DNA of 24,891 bases, from contig KV919310.1 in assembly GCA_002049455.2 (NCBI GenBank), forward strand, positions 1 through 24,891. The letters run 5' to 3'. The notes under the pieces were generated by a model. The model worked only from the letters and a program-made list of their open reading frames with translations, was not told where the DNA came from and did not search any database. The stretch comes from Porphyra umbilicalis (lineage: Eukaryota; Rhodophyta; Bangiophyceae; Bangiales; Bangiaceae). The translations under genes and the position numbers were made by a program. Below, in pieces: positions 10,332 to 21,343 of this stretch; the stretch's first letter is position 1, and every line of letters begins with the position of its first letter.

Positions 10332-10642
10332 CGGGCGGGGTGGTGTCGTCGTCGGGCGGTCCACGCGGCGCTGTCGCGGCGTGGCCATTCGTTTACGGTC
10401 GACGGCCTGTGCCGTCGTTGCGTGGACCCGAGGGGCGGCGGCTCCTCGACGCGGTGCGTCGACGAGGTGGGGCTCCCCTGTGCGCGCCGGTTGCAACGGC
10501 CTCCCCAAGCTATCCGCTCAAGCTATCCCCCCCCCGCGAGGGCTCGTCCCTGACCACGGTGTCGTACGAATCCTATCACACGCGCGGACGTTTGCCAGCG
10601 GGGAACCTGTCGGGACAAGCACACACCACGCACGCCGCCCGG
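10332..10642. other. Intergenic spacer between convergent genes
   Basis: A 311-bp spacer between the stop of the plus-strand bZIP-like gene (TGA at 10329-10331) and the stop of the minus-strand kinase. It should hold both 3' ends. A short perfect hairpin (tcgacgc-ggt-gcgtcga, about 10447-10463) is present. No gene seen. Confidence 0.6.
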
Positions 10643-12938
10643 CTACATGATGCTGCACCGCTCCGGGACGACGCTGTTGAGCGCGGCTGGTCTTGGGAGG
10701 CCATCCAAGGACGACCGCGTCGTCGACGCTGCTGCTGGTCGGGCGGGAGGTGGTGCTACGCGCGTGTTGCTCGGCGGACCGCTGGGTGGACCGCCGCCAC
10801 CACCGCCACCGCCACCTGCGCCCCCTCCTCCCCCCCCGTCCCCGTCGTCGCCATCGTCTTCGTACATGGCGGAAACGATCTTGAGGATGCGCGACGCGCG
10901 GCACGGCTGCGGCACCACCCGCGGCTGTGGCGAGTCGTCGGGCGCCACCACCGGCTCATCGTCGGCGAGCCACGGGTGGGCGAGCACGTCCTCCACCGAC
11001 AGGCGCGCCTCAAACTCAACGGTGAGCATGCCCTGGAGCAGGTCCACGGCGCCCGCGTCGACAAACGTGGGCGTGTCAAAGGAGCCATCCGAGATTTTGG
11101 TGAACATGCCCATGAGCGTCGTCGCCTCAAACGGGATCCTGCCGGTGAGGCAGTAAAAGAGCGTGACGCCCGCCGCCCACACGTCGACTTTGCGGCCCGA
11201 GTAGTCGGCGGCGCCCGACGCGATTTCGGGCGCTTGAAAGGCGGGCGTGCCCGACGTGCGCGACACCGAGTCGGTCACCACGTACTTGTCGAGGAACTCG
11301 GCGACGCCAAAGTCCGACACCTTAAGCTCCGAGCGAGACGTGAGCATGATGTTGGCGGGCTTGATGTCCCGGTGCACCACGTTGCGGTCGTGGATGTAGG
11401 CCAGGCCGTGCATCAGTTGCCGCAGCAGCGGCTTCATCTGGCTTGCAGGTATCCTCTGTGGGCGGGCAACAGGGGGCAGAGTGGGAAGGAGCGGGACAGC
11501 ACGCAAAGGGCGCCACCACAGAAAGCGGTCCAGTCACTGGGGCGTCAGCAAAGCCCTGTCAGGAGGAGCCAAAGCAGCCGTATGTCGGCCAGTTGCGACC
11601 AGAGACGAACCCAACGGCCACCAAAGCTCCACCCCAGGATGCATACATGAACAAGAGGCAACCAGCGGCAGACAGACGAAAACAGGCCCAGCGGGCATAG
11701 AACCAACGTACAGAGTCTGGAGCAGACGCCAACAGCTCCTGCAGCGTACACCCGTTGGCGAGCTCCACGACAATATACTTCTTGTCCTTCCGCTCCTCGT
11801 CAATCACGTCGATGAGCTCAATGATGTTGGGGTGCTTCTTCAAGGCCTTCATGATGGCGACCTCCCGCTTCAAGTTCTCTGGTCCCCCCCGGATCTACGC
11901 ACTCGCAAACCCACAGGGCACCGCAGCACAGCGTAGGTAGACAGAAAATAACGGTCAACAGATACGAGGCACGTCAGCAACGGCTCGCGGCAGGTCGCAA
12001 TGACACCAGCGCAAGGGCGACATGAGGGGGCCCACACCACGCGCGGACCGACTCGGGCCGCACGCGTGGCTCGTGCGGCGCGCAGCGGCACAGCCACCAG
12101 CAATCCCACCCCCCGCTCGCGGCAAACGGCCCCCACAACCGCGGTCGCCCCCCCTCGCCACACACGACGCCCCGCGCCCCCCCCCCCCGCCCTCCCCCTC
12201 CAAAGCCGCCGAGCGGACCGCACGTACCTTGCGCAGGAACCTCAAATCAATCACCTTGACCGCCACAATCCGCAGCGACGCCGAGTCAATCCCCTCCCGC
12301 ACCTTGGCGTAGGAGCCCTCCCCGAGCACGTCCCCAAGAATAAAGTGCTTGATGGTCTGTGGCCGAAACGGTCGCCGCCGGCCGCCCGACAAGCCGTTGA
12401 GGCCCGTGCCCGACAGGTAGGTGCCACCGCCCCCGCCGTCGCCGCCGCCGCCACCGCCGCCCGGGCCGTCCCCATCATCGTCGCTGTCCGTCCCCGCGTC
12501 CGAGTCATCGAGGAAGGAGGCGCCGCCGCGGTACGCGACGCCGCCGCCAAAGTAGCTGCTGCGGCCGCCACCGGCGGCGGTGGTGGCGGCCGCACCGTCG
12601 GTGCTCGTGCCAATGCTGGCGCCGGCGCCCACGGGCGCGCCGGCGGCCCTCCCACCATTCGCAGCACCCCCGCCGCCGCCGACCAGTCGGGTGGCACCCA
12701 GGCCAAAGCCGCCGTCCCCACCGCTGCCGACGCTGCTAAACGCACCCGAGGCGCCGAGCGAGGCAGGCTGCGCGCCGCTAAAGAGAAAGTCGTCGTCGTC
12801 GTCGTCGTCGTCGTCCTCCCCCGCCTCTGCCCGTCCGGCGGCGTGCGCGTCGCCGGGTGGTAGCTGCCGGGGGGGGGCGACGTCAATGGGCGTGGACTGA
12901 GTCGGCTCAGGGCCACCGTCGGTAAGAAAGTCCGCCAT
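10643..12938 (-). CDS. LKB1: LKB1/STK11-like serine/threonine kinase, three exons, CaaX terminus
   Basis: LKB1 is the upstream kinase that activates AMPK-family kinases and works in energy sensing and polarity. Coding exons: 12228-12938, 11712-11876 and 10643-11455. Introns of 351 and 256 bp start GTACGT and end AG, all in phase 0, giving 562 residues. The start is MADFLTD at 12938. Residues 1-195 are acidic/Gly-rich and low complexity, with nine Asp in a row. The kinase domain starts near 198: glycine loop GEGSYA (206-211), VAVK Lys228, helix-C Glu242, HRD with Asp322, DFG 340-342 and FQAPEIA with APE at 367-369. The LKB1-specific signature is GDVLGEGSYAKV together with DFGVAE and SGTPAFQAPEIASG; family members usually have DLGVAE. 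The exon 2-3 junction (APDS-RIPASQ) restores the family's spacing exactly. The C-terminus is CSIM, a prenylation box, matching the farnesylated tail of animal LKB1. An alternative is a CaMKK-type kinase, but the activation segment favours LKB1. Confidence 0.9.
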
Positions 12939-14222
12939 GCAAACGAGGGGATGAGGGGGGGGGAGGAGGGCGGGCGGCAGGGAGGTGGGGGCTCCGGGGA
13001 CGAGGACAGCGGATGGCCCGAGGCAAAGGGGGTACCAAACAGAACAGGCAACAGAAAGCGGGAGAGCAGACGATACGAAAGGGCAGGTCGTTGTTGCCAG
13101 GCGTGGCAGAGGTGGGTGCTTAGCTCCCAGAGGACAACGGCGGCTGCGGGGCTGGAAAGGCGAACAAAAAGATGGACGCACACACAAATCCGCAGGTCCG
13201 CCCCCACACACAAGCCGCGCAGCGTCGATGGTGCGGTCGAGCGGGCCCACCGTTCCACCCACCAACCTCAGGCGCTGCTCACAAGAGACGAAGCGCGAGC
13301 GGTGCGCAGACAGCCGCTGACGAAGTCGTCGCCGCCGCGTCCGCCACCACGGAGAGCAGCGGAAGCACGTGCGGGTTGGGCAGAGACGGTCCCCCCTGTG
13401 TCCTTGGCGCCGATGCCAGCGGGGCCCCCACGCGCGGCCGTCTGGTCGGCACGTTGTCCAATTGACGGGGTGCTTTGGAGAAAAACTGGGAAGCAAGACG
13501 GCAGCCAATCACGCGTCGCCAAATCAATATGCAGGTGTGGGCAGGTGTGGTAGACAGGTGCCCAGCCACGGATCACGAACTTGCAATTGGTTTGTCCGTG
13601 CGCATGCAACACTAATGTTGTGCATCATGCTTGATGATCAAGCTCCTTCTTGAGCCGGTCCGCCCACCCCGCTAATCCTTGTTCTATTCCTCCAGACAGC
13701 AAACAGTTTTTCCCTGGCCTTTTGGACAGGGTGCTGTCAAGGCCACCAACATACACTCGAAGTCAGGACTTATCATCGCTTCGGAAAGCGGTGCTGTGGA
13801 GCGCATCGCAAGCGATGAAGCGCAATGTACCCGAAAAAACAATGTAGTTACGATCCAGTTGGCGATAGGTTGTGCGTGGGGGTGTAGGCTGGGTATAGAG
13901 TAAGGGTTTGCGTCTTCGTCATGGTGTTCATGGCTCTCCGTACGCAGGATTTTTTTTTGGGCCGATGGACAATGTTGTCCCTTTAGTCTGTCACGGTCTT
14001 GGTTTGATTATGGACCCGGTGCAAGACGCATCATGGCATCGATGCGCGAGCAGGGAGAGCAACCTGGTCAGGGGTCCCGGGCTTGAAGTGGCGATAGGCC
14101 AGGGAGTTGCACGCACTTGCCTCGTCTTCCTGTTCTGTTGACGTCTTGATACGTGTACGATTACATATGGAGTAAAATGTAATCCATTCTTGCGACGCAT
14201 ATCATATTAGATATTGATTTTT
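12939..14222. other. 5' region of the kinase and gene-free spacer
   Basis: Immediately upstream of the kinase ATG the minus strand is pyrimidine-rich (12940-13000), which looks like a leader or initiator. The kinase frame stays open upstream to 13508, but its composition is unlike the rest of the protein, so I keep the MADFLTD start. 13600-14220 is more AT-rich than its surroundings. A small plus frame at 13679-13903 (GAVKATNIHSKSGLII) has ordinary amino-acid composition but no recognised family. No RNA gene seen. Confidence 0.5.
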
Positions 14223-14412
14223 TCACTCCGTCAGCGCGATGCTCATCGCCATCCTCATCGAAACCGCAACGGATTCAGCTCTCGATGGGGCCTGAAACCG
14301 GATCGAGACTCGCATCGGATTTCCCGAAGTGATGGGCGTGGCCCGACAGCGGGCGATGCCGGTCGCCCGGGACCGTCCCGGACCGGTCCGCCACTGCCCC
14401 GTGCACCGCATC
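14223..14412. repeat. Possible relic end of a related transposon
   Basis: This stretch, just outside the left terminal repeat, carries the same CATCGA/TCGATGGGGCC motifs as the transposon ends. TCGATGGGGCCTGAA (14282-14296) is an exact inverted copy of 14491-14505 inside the element. A further string, agcgggcgatgccgg (about 14348-14362), resembles agcagacgatgccgg at the right junction (24501-24515), 13 of 15 bases. I infer the end of another, related element, or that the true left boundary lies further out. Confidence 0.45.
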
Positions 14413-14447
14413 CATCGTCTGCTTTAGAGGAATTTCTCATCGAGGCC
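14413..14447 (+). repeat. Left terminal inverted repeat
   Basis: It begins CATCGTCTGCTTTAGAGGAA and ends CATCGAGGCC. It matches the reverse complement of 24477-24511 at 30 of 35 positions, with no gaps. The mismatches are at repeat positions 15, 17, 22, 23 and 25. Confidence 0.85.
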
Positions 14448-14568
14448 CATCAAGCCCCATCGGCCATCGAGATGTGGTTTCGATGGGGGGTTCAGGCCCC
14501 ATCGACACGCCCCATCGAGGGCACTTCTCGATGAGCCGAAAGTGCTCGAGCGGGACCTTGCGTCGATG
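14438..14568. repeat. Left subterminal motif cluster (CATCGA/CCCCATCG)
   Basis: CATCGA or its complement occurs at 14438, 14465, 14480, 14500, 14513, 14528 and 14563, with a variant CCCCATCGG at 14455-14463. Many copies are extended to CCCCATCGA. Clustered short subterminal repeats are typical binding sites for element-encoded proteins in CACTA-like transposons; binding here is inferred. Confidence 0.8.
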
Positions 14569-15015
14569 AGGCCCGTTGGAACACACAGGCTCAGCGGCCG
14601 TTTTCCACACGCGACCTCTCTCACGTGCAACGAGTTCCTGCAACTCTATTGGACCAGCGGATGCGAAGAGACACGGCCTCTGATCCCGCACAGTGCTTAC
14701 TGTGGCCGCGGTCTGCTGCCGTCGTTGCCGACAGTCATTCTTGCTTTGGGGAGTAGAAGCCCGACGGAAGCACAGTCGTGCCACCGCGACCTCCAGCCCA
14801 TCTCTGTTCTCTCCACTCCAGCGGGCGTACACTGCCGGCGGGCCAGACTGCCAATGACGCGTTTCCCCCGCCTGTGTCAAACTATCTGCATCGCCGCCGA
14901 GCACGTGCGGCAGGGGGCTGGCCGTCGTGCTCGCCGCCCACCCGTCCAACACGTCAATTTACGTCGACGAGAAGGACTACAGATGCAGGTAGATAGCGAG
15001 TGGAATGCGCAATGT
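14569..15015. other. 3' flank of the transposase inside the element
   Basis: About 450 bp between the left subterminal cluster and the transposase stop codon, presumably the 3' untranslated region. Open frames on both strands (for example 14437-14952 minus, 14542-15228 plus) have no recognised domain and overlap one another. No other gene seen. Confidence 0.55.
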
Positions 15016-18000
15016 TTATACGTCCCACGTACAAAAGGCATTAAAAAAGTACCGCATGGCCACGCGCTCCTCCAGAGGAGCACCAACGTCAGCCGGCAGG
15101 GCGTCATACCCCCTCCGCTCGGCGAGATCCTTGAAGTCTGGTACAATATGGGCCAACCGACGCACGGCGGACATGGGCACCGCGCACAGCGTCACATTGG
15201 CGCCTACCTCGCGCACGTGCCACTGTAGGCGAATGCAGCCGCGCGACACTAAGGGGCACTGCGAGTCGTGCGGCAGAGGCTTAAGGAGGCTCAACAGCCC
15301 CCAGTCCCCGTCGGCGCGACGTACGATGGCGCGCAGCTCACCGAGGCGCGGGGTATCGGGGGAGGCGGGCGCGTGAAAGAGCACCGCGTCGAACCACGGG
15401 GCGCCCCGGTAGTTGGGGTCGGCCCGCACCATCTGCTTGGTCTCGGTGCCGTCATCAAACCGCGCAGAAATGCGATGGCGCTTCACCAACCGCACTCTCA
15501 CGTCCTCCGACACACGCAGTGCAGCCGCCGCGCCGCCCAGGCCCGGTCGCTTTGCAAGCTCCCCGACCGAGATGAGCTCCAGGTGATACGGCTTCTTCAT
15601 CTTTGAGGGGGCAGCGCCACGGGTAGAAACACCGCTTCCGCTCCCCCCCTGCACCCCCCGCGAGCAGAAACGAGAGCGGCCGTCGCGGCTGCCGAAGCTG
15701 CTGCCGCGAGAGCTGCGTCCTCCCTGGTCTTGTCCGCCGCAGCGGCGGCGGCGCCATCGTCGGACGAGTCGTCATCGTCTGCTGCCGCGGCAGCCGCAGC
15801 AGCTGCGACGCTGGCGGCAGTAGCCGCCGTAGAAGCAGCCGCCGACGCACGAGCGGCGCGCTCGGCCAGCTTGGCACGGTGCGCAGCGACTGCGGCGGCG
15901 TCCTCCTTTTGAAGCTTGGAGAGCTGTGCTCGCGTGCCATGGGACTGCCGCACAAGCTGCTGGGTGAACGTGACCAACGCCCCGTTGGTACGCATGTAGA
16001 ACGGCTTGTCCGCTTTATGGCCGCTCTCGTTACTGTCCGTGTTGCAGTTGCGCAAGTTGCCGTGCAGCCGCACAGCTTCGGCGACGTGGCACAAAAGTTT
16101 GTGCACCTTTGTGGAGGTGACTTTGCCGAGGATGGGCGTGATGAACTTGTTGACGAAGTTGGTCGCCTGCTCCCCGAGCGAGATGCCCTCGGCCATCGAC
16201 ATCGGCGCAGGCACGGAGGAGGTGGCCAACCGGCTCATGCGTGCGTACAACCTGGCGTACTCGGCAAACATAGCCGTGACGGCCACGTCCACAGGGGTGT
16301 CCTGCCACTGGGCGCGGTAGGCAGCCCAGTCGAAGTGGAAGTTCTTGTCCACCTTGTCCGTCTCCCCATCATCGTCAAAAAGGATGCTCTCGTCGCCCCC
16401 CGTTGGAGCTGCTGCACCGTCCGCAGCTGGTCCGCCGTCGACACCCGTGCCGCTCTCTTCGGGTCCCAATGGGGCCCCTCCAGGCGCTGGGCCAAACACT
16501 CCCGGGACGCAAAACGGAACAAAAGGGGTGGCGTCTCGTTGGCTTTTGGCCGTGAACATTGCCTGCTTTTCTTTCCCGGTGATAAAGTACCTGTAGGAAA
16601 CAGGGAGGGCATGCCAGCACACTTCCACGCAAGTCATCGTGCTGAGCCGCGTTAGAAAATGGTGCATAAACAGACGAAGACGCGGCCCCAGCTGGGCAGC
16701 GGACCGGCGACCCAGAGCAGCCGCCGCGAGCTTTCCAGCACGTGTGCAGGTGAGAGGGCCTCCTCAAGAGTCATCGTCGGCCGATACCGCCACCGCCATT
16801 CGTGGGTTTGCCACAAGGCGGCACTCCTCCTCACCAGACAGCTGCGTCTCTCCTTCGTTTGAGTCGCCCGGCAGGGCGATGGCGCCCAATGAGTACGCAC
16901 CGCAAGAGCGGACGCAGGCACACCAGCAAACAGCGTCGCATATCAGAGTGGACAAACGACACTTACCCTGGTGGGGCCTTGCTTGCCTTGCTGCGTCGCC
17001 CGAGCCACTGGAAGCGCACGTTGGTCACGCGACGCCCCGCCGCCATGGAGCCCGTCGCGGGCCTCACGCCGTTGCACATAAACGGAAAGACCCGCACCAG
17101 CCTCTGGGTCAGCATGCGGGTCACTCCCAAGTCCATCACCTACAGCGCATTGCAGATGTGTACAGAAAAGATAAGGATTCGGAAAGGGCAATGGACTTGT
17201 CAGAAAAACCTGACACAAGAGAGAGCCCTGCCAGTTGCACCTCGACTCAGAGCCGAGCCAAAAAAGAAGCAAAGGAACTTACGTGGAGAATGTCAAACCC
17301 AATAATTTGGTAGAGAAGCAGGGGCTCGGTGGACAGCCCGGCCACCCCCGCCAAGGCCGGCACAAAGCTCGTGAGACTGCCGACGGCCTCTAGCGCGACT
17401 CGTCGTTGCCGGTGACGTGACCGCCTAAGGTGCTCGGCCGCCTCAATCTGGCCTGCGAGCGAGTCGATCACGCCGCGCTTGGCAGCCGTCACGGCCACAG
17501 CCGCACCGGCCTCTGCCAGCGGCACCATACACGTGCTACACGGAAAGTCGCATTGGCCGGCCTTCAAGGCCAGGACCGCCCGCTCCTCGGGACGGTCGCA
17601 GAGGTAGCAAAGAACCCGTCCAAACACCTTAATCGTACGCCCCTTGTACTGCACGTTCATGCCGGTATGGCTGCACGACGCAAACTCGTGGAACGCCGCG
17701 TAGAGCACGCGCTGGAGAACGCCGCAGCGGCGTACGCGGCCACGGTCATCGGCGGCAGGCTCCTGCAGCTTTTTGACGATTGGTATGTAGGCGATGGTGA
17801 TCCACTTCGCCGCGTCCGTCTCGACGTTAAGAACCCTGATGCGGACGGGGTATAGTTTGTGGGCTGTGAGGATGGCGTGCAACAGGCAGTCAACCAACGA
17901 GAGAGTGGCAGGGCGTTAAGAGTTAGCATCATCCGAGAGACAAGAGTACATAGTGATGCAGAAAGACAGTGCACCCACACGAACACCAAGACGCAGTTGA

Positions 18001-19227
18001 GACTGGCACGACCGCACGTACCTCCGGACCAAGACAGTTGGCTCGCGTCGCTGAATACGTGCAACGCGATGATGGCGCTATCCTCGCCATTCTTGTCCAC
18101 AACCTCCTTCTCGCAGAGCTTGAACGCCTCGCCGTCAAACGGGGTCTCGCGGCGGTTGTCCAGCGGCGCTGGGCCCGACTCGCCGCTCCACCAGCGCACA
18201 TTGTCGCCCGCCGCCTTGATCAGCGCCCGCGTCACGCCCAACGCGGAGCGAAAGTAAGCCTGGTACGGCTGGTCCAGCTCGACGAGCGTCAATTTTTTCC
18301 ACCCGGCCTCGTTGACGGCCTTGTCAATGTCGTCCTGCAGCGCGTGACGGAAGGCGCCGACGTCGGGGAAGGCGTCGCGCAGCAGCTGGTAGTGTCCTGC
18401 GTCCTCAGGCATTCCCTCTTTCGTCCGGTCCCACACGTCGAGGAACTCATACAGCTTGGCCTGCTCGTTGAGCGACAGGCCCGCGCCGCCCGCCTCGAGC
18501 ACAAAACGTTGCAGGGCGCGGAGGCGGAAGGAGTTAAACTTTCCGGTGAGAGGTGTCTTGCGGCGCGCGTCCGCCAACGGCGTCGCCCGCTGCACGTCTT
18601 TCAGCTCCTCATAAAGCACGCGCACGTGCGTCGCAATCGTGGAGTAGACAAACTCTGGCGACGACGCAACGGCATCATCGTCGCTGTCGGCGCGGTCGGT
18701 GTTGCCGCGCAGCGCCGCCTCGTCGATGCGGACACGCGTCAGCTCCATCAGCGCCCGCAACTCGGTTGCAATGGCAGCCATGCCGCTCGGGTCCATCGAG
18801 GAGTCGACGGGGGGGGATGAGGGGGGGGGGCGGGGTCCGTCGAGGAGTGCGGGGGCGGAGTGGGGCCCGCGATGGAACGGGGGGTGGGGAGATGGGGGGC
18901 ATGCGGAGACGCTGGGGTGTCCGTCAAGGCCCGAAGGAGAGTGGGAGTGGGGGGGCGAGGAGGGGGTGCCTCGCCGCCACCAGCGTGATTGGCTCCTCCG
19001 GCATCGCGGCGGCCATCGTCCGCAGCAGACGACAAGTCGCCACGGACAGCACGCTGCAGCGCCGCTAGATGGGGGGACGGCGGCTGCATGCGCTGGCGGT
19101 GCTGACCATCCCCCTCGGCGCGCCCGTGCACCGCACGCTGGTGCCGGCGCAGGAAGAGGAGTTCTCGCGTCCGGTACCCACAGATAATACACTCTAGCTG
19201 CTGTGCCGAAAGCGGCACATCCGACAT
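15016..19227 (-). CDS. KDZ/Plavaka-type DDE transposase, four exons, with probable frameshifts
   Basis: Exons: 18022-19227, 17283-17863, 16967-17139 and 15016-16590. Donors are GTACGT, GTAAGT and GTAAGT, acceptors are AG, and phases agree across all junctions (introns of 158, 143 and 376 bp). The ATG at 19227 sits in a good context (ACCATGT). A C2H2 finger follows at residues 13-34 (C13, C16, H29, H34). Family landmarks in order: WWSGESG; FSDASQLSWSG spliced to AHKLYPVRIRV (first catalytic Asp at 18047-18049); AYIPIVKKLQ; a CxxC motif in CDFPCSTCMVP; GFDILH spliced to VMDLGVTRML (Asp at 17292-17294); NTDSNESGHK (likely Glu at 16026-16028); an Ala-rich linker; and a C-terminal domain with FDAVLF and MSAVRRLAHIVPDF. 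Two frame changes remain: one among C-runs at about 18810-18840 (between the finger and MDPSGMAAIATEL), the other at the adjacent G6/G7 runs, 15643-15659. These are indels, missed introns or true inactivation. It would excise and integrate the element in the nucleus. Confidence 0.85.
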
Positions 19228-19722
19228 GGTGGTGGCAGGCGGCGCCTCCCCTGCGTGCAATAGAAAACAACCAACAAAGAGCCAGCCAAGCGAGCATGAC
19301 GACCACAGGAAGGGGACGTGTGCGTCAAGTTAGCGCCGGGCTCAGGTGCTCCACGGCGAGCCTCAAAAGCTCTGCCGCACCACCCACATATGGAGCGACG
19401 CCGGCCAGGGGGCCGTCTCGACTGATGGGTATCCGGCCCACCCACCCCCCGCTCTCACCACCTAGGACAGGTGCCCTTACCGTTCGCACAGTTGGGGCCG
19501 CCGAGGCGCCCCTGCTCACATGCGGCACGACCCATGGTGCAAAGCCCGTCCCCATCGCCTGCAATACCGACTCTTGAGGCCCACGCCACTCAACGAGAAA
19601 AGCTGCGGCCATGGAACGAGGAGCCCAAGATGCAGGACCCCCCACGTAGCCCTGAGGCCGGAAAGGGGATTGTCAGAGGGGGCCGAAGGGGGATGGGGGG
19701 CAAGCCCCCGCGGGCACACTCA
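19228..19722. other. Leader region upstream of the transposase
   Basis: About 500 bp between the transposase ATG and the tandem repeats, expected to hold its promoter and 5' leader. Small frames on both strands (for example 19325-19645 minus) have no recognised domain. No TATA box I could defend is visible. Confidence 0.45.
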
Positions 19723-20154
19723 CGGCCGGTGCCCCCCACAGGGGCGTCAGGGAGGGTGCGACGTCGAGCAAAGAGCTCTAGACCCATCGGCCGATGGGGC
19801 TAACTGAGCAGACCGGGACTGCAGGGCGTTGGCAACAGCGGGCGTGCAAGGCGAGCGCCGCCGCGACGGCCGGTGCCCCCCACAGGGGCGTCAGGGAGGG
19901 TGCGACGTCGAGAAAAGAGCTCGAGACCCATCGGCCGATGGGGCTAACTGAGCAGACGGGGACTGCAGGGCGCTGGCAACAGCGGGCGTGCAAGTCGAGC
20001 ACCGCCGCGACGGCCGGTGCCCCCCACAGGGGCGTCAGGGAGGGTGCGACGTCGAGCAAAGAGCTCGAGACCCATCGGCCGATGGGGCTAACTGAGCAGT
20101 CTGGGACTGCCGGGCGCTGGCAACAGCGGGCGTGCAAGACAAGCACCGCCGCGA
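19723..20154 (+). repeat. Three 144-bp tandem repeats with a CCCATCGG palindrome
   Basis: Units start with cggccggtgccccccacag at 19723, 19867 and 20011; the fourth start at 20155 breaks off after a few bases. Copies differ at only a few positions. Each contains the 16-bp perfect palindrome cccatcggccgatggg (19783-19798, 19927-19942 and 20071-20086), which repeats the CCCATCG core seen at both element ends. Because 144 is a multiple of three, an open frame runs through the array on each strand. I read these as by-products, not a protein. The position between two divergent genes suggests a shared regulatory region. Confidence 0.9.
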
Positions 20155-21343
20155 CGGCCGGGTGCGCGCCCTTCTCCCAAAACGAGATCGGATCGCTCCA
20201 TATTTGCCCAACACCCGAAAATCGTATATTTGCGGCCACAGGTGCTCAACATTCCTGAATTTAATGTAACTGCATGGTGCCAAACCCTTTCCCGTTAAAA
20301 TACGCCGGGACCTGCCCACGGAACAGCAGCATGGACCCACATACGCTTCTGTAGATTTAGTCCCTGGCAGGGTTGGAAGGAGTTTGTGCAGTGACCGCAG
20401 TGTATGTATCGCATTGTACTAGAAGTACGGTCCGAAAAAACACAATCCGGCCGATTTCCACCGTGAGTCTCCGTCCGATGAGATCACGGGCTTGTGGCAC
20501 CGGCGAGTGTGTGGCCGCCGCTGCCCAGCAGAACCCGCAACCGCGCCTGCCAGCAACCACCTGGCCGCCCGTGGGTCCCGTCGGTGCCGAGGGACCGACT
20601 CCGACGCCGCCCGTCGCCGTCGCTGAGGTGCCCCGTGACGTGCTTTGCGGCGCCCGGATAGAGTTCCCACGTTGGCTCTGGACACACGCCTGGAACCCGC
20701 GCGAGCAATTTGCGAAGGTAGGGGTTGACAGTGATGCGGGGGTGGCCAAGCGTATCAGCGCCGGAGGACCGAGTCGGCGTGCCGAGTGAGCTTTCTGTTC
20801 GGGAGGGGGGTGGGTGCCTGGGTGCGATGCGGGAGGCGAATCTGAGGGTGGCGTCCCGCTGTTATCCGACGCACGGAGGTGCATGGGCCTCGTTGTCGCG
20901 CAGGCGGGGGGACACCACGAGCGCCAAAGGCGGCCATGCGGGCCAAACCGTCTGGGCGACCCGTTGACACGTCCGTGCGTCGCTTTGCTCCCGCCTTTTC
21001 CGCCGGTGGCTTAGAGCTGACGGCGCTCCTCCGTCTCCCGCCACACGACCTTTGATCGGCTGCCCGTGTCTGCTTCTCCCCGCCCTTCTCTTTGCGCGCC
21101 TTTTTCCCCCACCCACCCCGCGCGCGCGCGCCACACCTCCCACACCCCCCCCGGTGCTAGCAACGTCTTCTCACAGGGCACGTTGAGGTGTTTGCAGGAC
21201 CCGTCACCAGCGCGCACGACGGCGGGCGGCGCTTGGATGGGCGCGCGCCTCACGCCCCCCCCGCCACGCGCCCGGGCGGGGGCGCCGTGCGGGTACTGCT
21301 GCTGCCGTCGCTCAGGACCTGGGTGGTACAGCGGGGGCGGGGT
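20155..21343. other. Region between repeats and second gene
   Basis: 20160-20460 is more AT-rich than the rest of the element. 20478-20717 looks exon-like (listed separately). 20720-21176 is mostly C/T-rich on the plus strand toward its end and could be an intron ending in cttctcacag at 21176. No other gene seen. Confidence 0.45.
20478..20717 (+). CDS. Candidate upstream exon of the second transposon gene
   Basis: Opens with the ATG at 20478 (MRSRACGTGECVAAAAQQ) and runs 80 codons to EFPRWLWTHAWNPREQFAK, whose Trp-rich composition looks protein-like. It ends at a possible donor, GTAGGG, at 20718. An acceptor, ttctcacag, ending at 21176 would continue in phase 0 as GTLRCLQDPSPARTT. To join the long downstream frame, a shift would still be needed, for instance at the C8 run near 21436-21443. 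A stand-alone short protein ending at 20789 is the alternative. Speculative. Confidence 0.3.

Noticed and set aside
8592..10508. 638-codon minus-strand frame
   Set aside because: It is antisense to the plus-strand bZIP-like gene. It reads as Pro/Arg/Ala-rich sequence with no landmarks, while the plus strand carries protein-like segments and a coding-type 24-bp repeat.
13268..13508. Upstream extension of the LKB1-like kinase to an earlier start
   Set aside because: The frame is open, but its residues are Arg/Cys/Trp-rich and unlike the downstream protein. The ATG at 12938 follows a pyrimidine-rich leader and opens an ordinary acidic N-terminus.
19794..20258. Open frames through the 144-bp repeats as a repeat protein
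   Set aside because: A unit length divisible by three keeps frames open on both strands automatically. The palindrome and the position between divergent promoters fit a DNA site better.
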